From an uncultured Nitrososphaera sp. (lineage in GTDB: Archaea > Thermoproteota > Nitrososphaeria > Nitrososphaerales > Nitrososphaeraceae), in assembly GCA_946480575.1 (NCBI GenBank), contig CAMLKF010000010.1:1-39979 (forward strand): a stretch of DNA of 39,979 nucleotides, in the 5' to 3' direction. Within the stretch, counting starts at the first letter, position 1, and the number at the start of each line of letters is the position of its first letter. A program made the position numbers and the translations under genes. This document shows positions 33,359 to 39,979 of the stretch, piece by piece. The notes under the pieces are model-generated. The model was not told where the DNA came from and did no database searches. It saw only the letters and a program-made list of their open reading frames with translations.

Positions 33359-34183
33359 ATGACGAGCGAGGAATATGCTAACAGTAGTGTCGATTACAGG
33401 CTTTCTCGTGATAATAGTTCTCAACTAGGTTACAAAGTTTCAGTCAAGAGCCTGAATTCATGGTTTGGCGCAAAGCAGGCCCTCAAGGACATCAATTTCA
33501 GCGTCAAGGAAAACACCATCACATCACTCATCGGCCCGTCAGGGTGCGGCAAGACTACGCTTATCCGCTGCCTGAACCGTATGAACGAGATGACCGCCAG
33601 CGCGACCGTCAAGGGGAGCGTCTACCTCGACGATGTGGACATTTATGACACCCGCGTCGATCCTGTGACCATAAAGAGACGGATCGGGATGGTCTTCCAG
33701 AAGCCAAACCCGTTCCCCACGATGAGCATTTACGACAACGTGGCGGCCGGCCTGAAGCTCAACGGCGTCAAGGACAAAAAGCTGATAGGCGAAATAGTAG
33801 AGGATAGCCTAAAGAGCGCGGCGTTATGGGACGAGGTAAAAGACGAGCTTGGCAAGCCCGGCTCGAGCCTGTCCGGCGGCCAGCAGCAGCGTCTGTGCAT
33901 AGCAAGGGCGCTTGCGATGCAGCCCGAAGTGCTTCTCATGGACGAGCCTACCTCTGCGCTTGACCCGATTGCATCGTCCAAGATAGAGGAGCTGATAAAC
34001 GACCTGAAAAAGGATCTCACGATAATCATCGTCACGCACAACATGCAGCAGGCTGCCCGCGTGTCCGATTACACCGCGTTCATGTACCTGGGCGAGATGG
34101 TCGAGTACGGGCCAACAAAGCAGATATTTGAAAACCCGACCAAGGAGCTCACCGAGCGCTACATCTCTGGAAAATTCGGCTAA
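33359..34183 (+). CDS. pstB: phosphate ABC transporter ATPase PstB
   Basis: A 274-residue ATPase. Walker [10 protein letters not shown] (59-67), Q-loop [16 protein letters not shown], signature LSGGQQQR (about 172-179), Walker [13 protein letters not shown] (about 191) and the switch His in VTHNMQQA. The insert with FQKPNPFP is typical of PstB. The 25-residue N-terminal extension is variable in the family. The ATG follows a CGATCTATTTAGAC promoter element (33310-33322) and AAAAGGGGAG. Confidence 0.97.
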   Translation: MTSEEYANSSVDYRLSRDNSSQLGYKVSVKSLNSWFGAKQALKDINFSVKENTITSLIGPSGCGKTTLIRCLNRMNEMTASATVKGSVYLDDVDIYDTRVDPVTIKRRIGMVFQKPNPFPTMSIYDNVAAGLKLNGVKDKKLIGEIVEDSLKSAALWDEVKDELGKPGSSLSGGQQQRLCIARALAMQPEVLLMDEPTSALDPIASSKIEELINDLKKDLTIIIVTHNMQQAARVSDYTAFMYLGEMVEYGPTKQIFENPTKELTERYISGKFG

Positions 34184-34227
34184 TTACGCAAGAAGATAAA
34201 TAAATAATAAGGTGCCCTGTATCCTCT

Positions 34228-34890
34228 TTGTTGACCCGGCTCCTTGACCTCGGTCTGAATCGCATCAGCAACATCATAATGGATATGGCGAACCTGTCTG
34301 TTCGCTCCGTAGACACCGCCATTGACTCGTACGAAAAGGGAACTGGCTCTGAGCAGCAGATCTTCGAATGGTCCGAGCAACTGAGAGTGCTGCAGGACGA
34401 GGTGGCTGAGCTGGCCATGGAGCTGATTGCGCGATACCAGCCTGTCGCAACCGACCTCCGCTTCATCCGCTCCTGCATGGAAATCTCGTACGGCTTCTCA
34501 AGGTTCGGCCGCTACGCATACGACATTATGGACATCATAGGGACCATGGGCTCGATTTCCCACTGCGACAAGAGCTCTGTGCTTGAGATGGCGAACACTG
34601 CAAGGGAGATGATCCATATGAGCATCAAGGCTCTGCAGACGCAGGACAAGAACGCGGCAGAAAAGCTGTACGAAATGGACGATACAGTCGACGCGCTCTA
34701 CAGGAAATACCTCCGGGAAATCATTACGCCTACGAACAAAAAAGAATTGAAAGAGATGGCTAGAGACCCGCGCTGCTACCTTTCGACGCTGCTCATACTG
34801 CGGTACCTGGAGCGCATAGCTGACCATGCGTGCTACATCGGCGACTCTGTCCATTACATCGCTACAGGGACGTCGAGCCCAAGGCGCTAG
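34228..34890 (+). CDS. phoU: PhoU phosphate-signalling protein
   Basis: A 220-residue all-helical protein with two PhoU repeats: LNRISNIIMDMANLSVRSVD and EVAELAMELIARYQPVATDLRF in the first, and DDTVDALYRKYLREIIT with LERIADHACYIGDSV in the second. PhoU damps Pst uptake when phosphate is ample. TTG 34228 or the next TTG 34231 starts it, about 25 bases after an AAATAAATAATAA box. It directly follows pstB. Confidence 0.93.
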   Translation: MLTRLLDLGLNRISNIIMDMANLSVRSVDTAIDSYEKGTGSEQQIFEWSEQLRVLQDEVAELAMELIARYQPVATDLRFIRSCMEISYGFSRFGRYAYDIMDIIGTMGSISHCDKSSVLEMANTAREMIHMSIKALQTQDKNAAEKLYEMDDTVDALYRKYLREIITPTNKKELKEMARDPRCYLSTLLILRYLERIADHACYIGDSVHYIATGTSSPRR

Positions 34891-34895
34891 CGAGG

Positions 34896-34941
34896 TATAT
34901 AGAATACTTGCCGATATATAGTCATATATAGTTGCATATAG
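34896..34941. repeat. helically phased TATATAG repeats
   Basis: TATATAG at 34896, 34915 and 34925, and CATATAG at 34935. The last three are exactly 10 bases apart and the first is 19 bases before the second, so all lie near one face of the helix. They occupy the gap before the AbrB-PhoU gene and could be an operator or multiple TATA boxes. Confidence 0.55.
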
Positions 34942-34989
34942 TCTATTCTCGCAAACCGTTTATTCATATCATCACCAGACAGACACATA

Positions 34990-36069
34990 TTGAGAACGGG
35001 GCTTGCGGATCACAAGGAGGTGCGTAAGGTACAGTTCACCGGCAGGTCGACCTACGTCCTGTCGCTGCCAAAGAAATGGATCGAGGAAATGCACCTGAAG
35101 GCTGGCGATCAGGTCACCTTGATGCGCGAGCTAGACAATTCGCTTTCTATAGTCCCCATCGCGGCCGGGCCATCCGAGTCGCTCAGCGAGGTCACCGCCA
35201 TCATCGGGGCGGGCGAAGGCAGCAGCACGCTCAAGCGAAAAGTAGTGTCAATGTATCTGGCAGGCTACAACATCATCCACTTGAAGCTAAAATCAGGCAG
35301 GATAAACCCTGTCCTCCGCGACGCAGTAAGGGAAGTCGTCCGGCGGAACCTTGTTGGGACAGAGATGATAGCGGACGCGTCGGACAACATCACGCTCCAA
35401 GTGCTGCTATCGCTGCCAGAGCTGTCGGTCAACACGGCAATAAGGAGGATGTACCTCATTGCCTCGTCGATGCACAGGGACGCCATGTCTGCCCTTGCAG
35501 AGCTGAACTACGAGCTTGCAAGGGAAGTGATAAAATCGGATGACGAGGTCGACAGGTTCAGCCTCTACGTCCTGCGCAACCTTGTCATGGCGACGCAGAA
35601 TGGCAGGGTGCTTCGCGAAATGGGGCTAAAGAACCCGTCTGACTGCCTGAGCTACCGCGTGGCGGTAAAGAGCATCGAGCGAGTTGCCGACCATGCCTGC
35701 GGCATCGCTGACAAGGCAATCAAGCTGAAGGACAAGCTGCCAAAGGACTCGCTCCAAAAGATAGAAAAGATGAGCCACCTGGCGCTGGCGGTTCTGGACA
35801 ACTCTGTCGAGGCGCTGCTCCGGCGCGACTACCAGCTTGCTGATAAGACCGTCGACAGTGTTGAGCACATACGGCCGCTGGAGGACGACGCGGCAGCGGC
35901 GGTAGAAAAGGACAGGATCCACGACGCGGCAAACGTCAAGCTCACACTTGAAAACATCCGCAGGACGGCCGAATATGCAAGCGACATCGCTGAGGCTGCG
36001 ATGAACGAGACCATAGACGAAGTGGTAGAGAAGCACAGCGCCAGCAAGAGCAGTAGCGGCAGCAGATAA
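34990..36069 (+). CDS. AbrB-type DNA-binding domain fused to PhoU
   Basis: A 359-residue protein. Residues about 10-55 are a SpoVT/AbrB swapped-hairpin domain (VRKVQFTGRSTYVLSLPKKW, MHLKAGDQVTLM); the rest is a two-repeat PhoU-like helical region with VDRFSLYVLRNLVMATQ and IERVADHACGIADKAI in the first part. This looks like a phosphate-linked transcription factor, probably regulating pst genes. It starts at TTG 34990 behind the phased TATATAG repeats. A second PhoU-type protein in one locus is common in archaea. Confidence 0.9.
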   Translation: MRTGLADHKEVRKVQFTGRSTYVLSLPKKWIEEMHLKAGDQVTLMRELDNSLSIVPIAAGPSESLSEVTAIIGAGEGSSTLKRKVVSMYLAGYNIIHLKLKSGRINPVLRDAVREVVRRNLVGTEMIADASDNITLQVLLSLPELSVNTAIRRMYLIASSMHRDAMSALAELNYELAREVIKSDDEVDRFSLYVLRNLVMATQNGRVLREMGLKNPSDCLSYRVAVKSIERVADHACGIADKAIKLKDKLPKDSLQKIEKMSHLALAVLDNSVEALLRRDYQLADKTVDSVEHIRPLEDDAAAAVEKDRIHDAANVKLTLENIRRTAEYASDIAEAAMNETIDEVVEKHSASKSSSGSR

Positions 36070-36136
36070 TGTTATATAATGGCGGCTGTGACACCTGGCG
36101 ATCCATACATGTATGTATGTCTGATGGGATAGAAAG

Positions 36137-36217
36137 GTGGATTTTGCGGTAGAAGTCTGCCTCGGCGCGGTGATCGCCATCGCCGCCATCCTTGTGGTAA
36201 TGGCCGGCAGCCAGTAG
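36137..36217 (+). CDS. possible 26-residue one-helix microprotein
   Basis: GTG 36137 opens VDFAVEVCLGAVIAIAAILV and MAGSQ then TAG. The core is a clean membrane helix. GAAAGG lies directly before the start. It is very short and unsupported by any family, so it may be chance; it sits in the 232-base gap before uppP, which otherwise holds only a CATACATGTATG palindrome. Confidence 0.25.
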   Translation: MDFAVEVCLGAVIAIAAILVVMAGSQ

Positions 36218-36301
36218 TTTTTTTGCAGTCCTTCGCCTGCTAGGCTGGGCAGATATATCGTTATGGATAATTATGGCGTTAGTAGACTGTTGCATTGAAA
36301 G

Positions 36302-37153
36302 TTGGCAGAAATAGACATCCTTCAGGCGATAGTGCTGGGCATTGTGCAGGGGCTGACAGAATGGCTGCCAATTTCTAGCTCAGGTCACCTCGCCTTGGTC
36401 CAGCTTGCAATGGATCTTGAGGTACCAATTTTCTACGACGTGATTCTTCACATCGGCACGCTGGCGGGCGTCTTTGCGATATATCGTAGAGACATTGCCG
36501 GCATCCTGCGCTCTACTGTTGCCTTCGGAAAGGGCAGCAGCAAACGCAAGTCGATAGAAGAAGAAGGAGGAGGAGAAGAAGTGGCAAAATACCCGCAGGG
36601 AAGGCGGATGCTCTGGCTCATAATACTTGGCACGATCCCTACCGGGATAATCGGCCTGGCTTTTCGTTCGTTCTTTGAATCCTCATTTTACGACCCGGTT
36701 TCAATCGCTGTCGGCTTTATCATCACCGGGGCGCTTGTCCTTGTCACGGGGCTCCTGAAGCCGGGCCAGAAAAAGCTCGGCTCTGCCGACGCCATATTGA
36801 TAGGGATCGGCCAGGGCATCTCGATATTTTCCAGCATATCGAGGAGCGGCGCGACGCTTTCTGCAGGGCTGTTCAGAGGCGTGGAGAGGGAGCAGCTTGT
36901 GAGATACTCTTTCCTTCTCTCCATTCCCGCGATCCTTGGCGCCGCTGCAATTGATGTCGTGGCGATGGACGAGCAGCAGAAAGCCCAGCTAGCCTCGATA
37001 GGCGCTGAATCCTACATAGCCGGCACGATAGTTTCTGCAGCTGTTGGCTACGCGTCTATCCGCATCCTGATCAAGCTGGTAATAAAGGGCAAATTCTACC
37101 TTTTTGCGTTCTACTGCTTTGCCATAGGTGTTGCAACACTGCTTTTGCTATAG
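36302..37153 (+). CDS. uppP: undecaprenyl-diphosphatase-family membrane phosphatase (BacA/UppP)
   Basis: A 283-residue membrane enzyme with about eight helices. The two active-site stretches are QGLTEWLPISSSGHL near residues 18-32 and ISRSGATLSAG in the middle. In archaea it should dephosphorylate dolichyl- or other polyprenyl diphosphate, recycling the glycan carrier and releasing phosphate. A charged insert (about 80-100, EEEGGGEE) lies in a loop. It starts at TTG 36302. Its place between phoU-type and pstS genes links it to phosphate economy; this could also be coincidence. Confidence 0.94.
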   Translation: MAEIDILQAIVLGIVQGLTEWLPISSSGHLALVQLAMDLEVPIFYDVILHIGTLAGVFAIYRRDIAGILRSTVAFGKGSSKRKSIEEEGGGEEVAKYPQGRRMLWLIILGTIPTGIIGLAFRSFFESSFYDPVSIAVGFIITGALVLVTGLLKPGQKKLGSADAILIGIGQGISIFSSISRSGATLSAGLFRGVEREQLVRYSFLLSIPAILGAAAIDVVAMDEQQKAQLASIGAESYIAGTIVSAAVGYASIRILIKLVIKGKFYLFAFYCFAIGVATLLLL

Positions 37154-37235
37154 CCTGCCAACGCAGCACGGCCCAATATAGAATCCTTAGATCAATAGAG
37201 ATCGTATATTGAACCGATTTATAGCATAGCTTCTT

Positions 37236-38444
37236 GTGCTTTGCATGGGCAAAGCAAACCCTTTCTATTTGACAGCAATTCTTGCAGGCATGCTTTTGCT
37301 GCCGCTTGTTACGGCAGGAAGCGCTTTTGGCCAGCTTCCTCCTCCGGGACAGCTACAACAACAACAGCAGCAACAGCAGGGCAGCGTCACAATTGATGGA
37401 GCGGGCGCAACTTTTCCGTTTCCATTGATCGATACTTGGCGCGTTGAATACCCGACAGTCAAGCCGGACGTGAGCATCAATTACCAGTCGATTGGAAGTG
37501 GCGGAGGCGTCAAGCAGTTCACCGAAAAGACGGTGGACTTTGGCGCAACCGATGCTCCCTTAACAGCAAATGAAACGCAGGCAGCCCCGGGAGCAGTGCA
37601 TATACCGGAAACAATCGGCTCTGTAGTAGCCGCCTACAACATCAATGGGGTGCAGGAAAAAGGGCTCAGGCTGACCGGCCCTGTTCTGGCGGGCATCTTC
37701 CGTGGCGAGATAACTAGGTGGGACGACCCGCAGATTGCAGAACTAAACCCTAACCTGCCGCTGCCTTCCCAAGACATTGTTGTTGTCCACAGGTCTGATG
37801 GCTCTGGCACTACCTTTATCTGGACAAGCTATCTCTCTAAGGTAAGCCCTGAATGGAACCAGGCGATAGGGGTGGGCAAATCGGTGTCGTGGCCTGTCGG
37901 CCTAGGAGCGCCAGGCAATGAAGGGGTAGCCAACACGATCCAAAGCACCCCCAATTCGATAGGATACGTAGAACTTGCATACGTGCTCACGACAGATATG
38001 GACTATGCATTTTTGCAGAACCAAGCAGGAAACTTTGTAGAGCCTTCGCTCGAATCCACAGGGGCAGCAGTGGCAGCAGCTACAAACAACAACACCCAGA
38101 CATCTAACAACAGCACTACTGGCGCGAGCAACACTACGTCAACCACCCTGCCAGCCGGCGACGCGTCATGGGAGAAAGTCTCACTGCTTGACGCTCCCGG
38201 CGCAGACTCGTACCCAATTGCCAGCTTCTCGTACCTACTGCTGTACAAGGAGCTAAGCGACAATCCAAGGATAGACAGTATGGAGAAGGCAAGGGCGCTT
38301 GTTGACTTTGTAGATTGGGCGATCACCGACGGGCAGCAGTTCGCAGGAGAGCTTGCATATGTCCCTCTGCCTGACAGCGTGGTCCAGCACAACCAAGAAA
38401 CGCTAAGGTCGCTGACCTTCCAGGGCGAGCCGGTACTGCAGTAG
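37236..38444 (+). CDS. pstS: phosphate-binding protein PstS
   Basis: A 402-residue secreted binding protein. A hydrophobic signal (about 11-30) and a Gln-rich run (QQQQQQQ) precede the mature part. Phosphate contacts follow: GAGATFPFPL, SIGSGGGVKQF, DFGATDAPL and RSDGSGTTF. A Thr/Asn/Ser-rich insert (about 285-310) splits the C-terminal lobe; it has several N-x-S/T sites for glycosylation. Start GTG 37236 or ATG 37245. It lies after uppP, separate from pstCAB, with a CGTATATTG promoter element about 30 bases upstream. Confidence 0.95.
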   Translation: MLCMGKANPFYLTAILAGMLLLPLVTAGSAFGQLPPPGQLQQQQQQQQGSVTIDGAGATFPFPLIDTWRVEYPTVKPDVSINYQSIGSGGGVKQFTEKTVDFGATDAPLTANETQAAPGAVHIPETIGSVVAAYNINGVQEKGLRLTGPVLAGIFRGEITRWDDPQIAELNPNLPLPSQDIVVVHRSDGSGTTFIWTSYLSKVSPEWNQAIGVGKSVSWPVGLGAPGNEGVANTIQSTPNSIGYVELAYVLTTDMDYAFLQNQAGNFVEPSLESTGAAVAAATNNNTQTSNNSTTGASNTTSTTLPAGDASWEKVSLLDAPGADSYPIASFSYLLLYKELSDNPRIDSMEKARALVDFVDWAITDGQQFAGELAYVPLPDSVVQHNQETLRSLTFQGEPVLQ

Positions 38445-38551
38445 TGACCGGACGCCGCCAACTTTTTCTTATATCTCTGATATAATAGCTCTAAAAGAAT
38501 TACTCTATAGTTATTTTTACAATTCTATTATGCGATAAAGTTATTATCCTA

Positions 38552-39079
38552 ATGCTGATGGCAACAGACGGCGAGCCATTCCCTCTCAATTTCATAAACA
38601 ACGCGCTATCTGTAGACACGGACCTTGTCATGTCCGTAGTAATCCGGACCATAATGGTGAGCCTTTTTGTGCTATTTGCAATACGGTGGATGGGTCACAA
38701 GGGCCTGGGTCAACTGAGCATGTACGAGCTGATAATACTCATAGGGCTTGGCTCGGCCGTAGGCGACCCGATGTTCTACGAAGATGTCACGCTGGCGCAG
38801 GCCTTTACCGCCATAGTAATCGTGATAGCGCTGTTCAAAGGATTTGATTTCATAACAGCAAGAAGCAGAAGGTTCAGCAGGGTGACCAATCCCCGTCCCA
38901 CGCTGATAGTAAAGGACGGGCAGTACATAGAGGACGGATTGAAGAAGGCCCAGCTCAACGAAGACGAATACAAATCCTACATGCGGCTGCACGGCATCCG
39001 CGACGTATCAGAAATCGAGCTCTCGTACCTAGAAATGAATGGACAGGTCAGCTTTATAAAAAAGAAAAAGGAAGGTTGA
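38552..39079 (+). CDS. YetF/DUF421-family membrane protein
   Basis: A 175-residue membrane protein. Three N-terminal helices carry the family sequences RTIMVSLFVLFAIRWMGHKG, LGQLSMYELIILIGLGSAVG and DPMF; the C-terminal part (about 105-170) is a soluble alpha/beta domain with RPTLIVKDGQYIEDGLKKAQ. In Bacillus YetF/YdfS-type proteins help spore-germinant or membrane functions; the archaeal role is unknown. The ATG at 38552 follows AT-rich promoter sequence. It is not clearly part of the Pst unit. Confidence 0.9.
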   Translation: MLMATDGEPFPLNFINNALSVDTDLVMSVVIRTIMVSLFVLFAIRWMGHKGLGQLSMYELIILIGLGSAVGDPMFYEDVTLAQAFTAIVIVIALFKGFDFITARSRRFSRVTNPRPTLIVKDGQYIEDGLKKAQLNEDEYKSYMRLHGIRDVSEIELSYLEMNGQVSFIKKKKEG

Positions 39080-39088
39080 AAAAAGGGA

Positions 39089-39862
39089 TCAGGGTAATGG
39101 AAGAGTTATTTCTCTAACAGCCAGGTACTTGAAGTTCCATGTTATGCCGTCGGATCTCCAGGCCGCGAAATTCTACTCTACTATATTCTGCGTGCTGGTT
39201 CCTCTGGGCTTGCTCAGTATTTCGCTCCTGTCCCTGCCGCAGGAGGATTCAAAGTCGCTCTCACGCTTTTCCCACCCTCCCCTATCCTCTACCACCGGCG
39301 CCAGCTTCCAGTTGTTGTTCCTTACAACCAAGTTGCCATTAGTAGAGAGTCTGTCACGTCGTCGTCTATGTACAACTCCATTCTTATGTGCGTCTTGCCA
39401 TTTTCAACAAAGTTGTACATGACTGCCTTGAAGCCGACCCATCTTCCTTCAAGCGGCTTGTTTGAGACATCTACGTTCCCGCGGTTGCTCGTATATGCCG
39501 GGTGCGTGACTTCCTTGGTCCATGCCGCCTCGCCATCTCCATACAGCTGGGCCTTGTACGCGCTTCCAAGGCACTTGTTGCTTGGTCGCCTCTGCGGGAA
39601 TACAGCTGCAAGAGCTCATTTAACCCGCTCTCGATCTTTGCGTACGCTGTTATCTCGACGTTGAGCCACTTTTCATTCGTTGGAGACCATTCCTCGATCC
39701 TTATCTGGTCCAAAGACACCCGCTATGAGCCGTCATCAGAATTCTTTGCAAAGCGGACATTTTCTAGATTCCTGAAATTCGGATCGCTCTGGGATCATCC
39801 ATGTTGACGCCTTTCCTGAGCCATTTGAATGCCAGAGCGATGATGTAGTGGAACCTATTATA
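39089..39862 (-). pseudogene. decayed secreted beta-sandwich-like protein
   Basis: Read right to left, one protein continues through shifted frames: WLRKGVNMDDP (to about 39800), a shift, SDPNFRNLENVRFAKNSDDG then a TAG, VSLDQIRIEEWSPTNEKWLN and onward to LLQLYSRRGD (to about 39590), a shift, NKCLGSAYKAQLYGDGEAAW on to GKTHIRMELYIDDDVTDS (to about 39345), a shift, NGNLVVRNNNWKL to STQNIVE, a TAG, then AAWRSDGITWNFKYLAVREI and a stop at 39089. That is two stops and at least three shifts, so it is dead. The style resembles a large family of exported thaumarchaeal proteins, from memory. The remaining 117 bases to the window end show no gene. Confidence 0.75.
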
Positions 39863-39979
39863 GTAGAGGCCGCTACACCTATTCTCTCTCTATGTATAAC
39901 CCCCCGCATTCCTTTTTTGCTGCTGCTGCTCATCATTAACTTCATCACTATCGATTCATCAATTTGAAGTACCCAAATG

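Overview
The window comes from an archaeal chromosome, most likely an ammonia-oxidising soil thaumarchaeon of the Nitrososphaera group. The archaeal signature is direct: both subunits of the D-family DNA polymerase, an Orc1/Cdc6 initiator, GGGP synthase for ether lipids, TiaS for tRNA-Ile2, an initiator tRNA with an archaeal-type intron, TATA boxes placed for leaderless or nearly leaderless mRNAs, and many TTG/GTG starts. The assignment to Nitrososphaera is an inference from the overall gene style and from fragments of large secreted proteins; no amo gene lies here.

Layout. (1) 1-3.1 kb: a small conserved-looking protein, a stand-alone receiver domain, a short CtaA-type heme A synthase, a two-copy PRC-barrel-like protein with a basic tail, and a 50-residue zinc ribbon. 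(2) 3.1-12.2 kb: a replication hub. PolD small subunit (DP1) and Orc1/Cdc6 converge; upstream of Orc1 lies a gene-free stretch of about 550 bp with two good ORB boxes and eight GTTAAC palindromes, very probably a replication origin. It is flanked by a winged-helix protein, a membrane-anchored winged-helix protein, GGGP synthase and PolD large subunit (DP2). (3) 12.2-13.3 kb: two membrane-protein genes broken by frameshifts. (4) 13.4-16.5 kb: a ubiquitin-like/E1 fusion, threonine synthase, HisI. (5) 16.7-18.4 kb: two decayed genes around an intron-containing initiator tRNA-Met. (6) 18.5-25.8 kb: TiaS, a candidate structured RNA, a ferredoxin with an Asp in the second cluster motif, a GRAM/PH-like protein, a lone Lrp ligand-binding domain, CbiE, small proteins, a SpoIIM-like membrane protein, a CPA2 antiporter and an RNase H-like protein. 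(7) 25.7-30.1 kb: a minus-strand run SixA, Ppx/GppA, two thymidylate-kinase-like proteins and a CHAD protein, which reads as a polyphosphate-related module. (8) 31.2-38.4 kb: the phosphate island pstC-pstA-pstB-phoU-(AbrB-PhoU)-uppP-pstS. (9) A YetF-like membrane protein and, at the right edge, a badly decayed gene for a secreted protein.

How it fits together: three themes dominate. The first is chromosome replication, with origin, initiator and replicative polymerase together. The second is phosphate: uptake by Pst, two PhoU-type proteins, and a polyphosphate-type cluster within a few kilobases. The third is decay: at least six genes carry frameshifts, stops or truncation, which may be real pseudogenes or, where the break sits in a homopolymer, possible sequence errors. 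The best candidates for something undescribed are the paired TMK-like/CHAD/Ppx/SixA cluster, the GTTAAC array in the origin, and the multi-hairpin RNA upstream of the ferredoxin.
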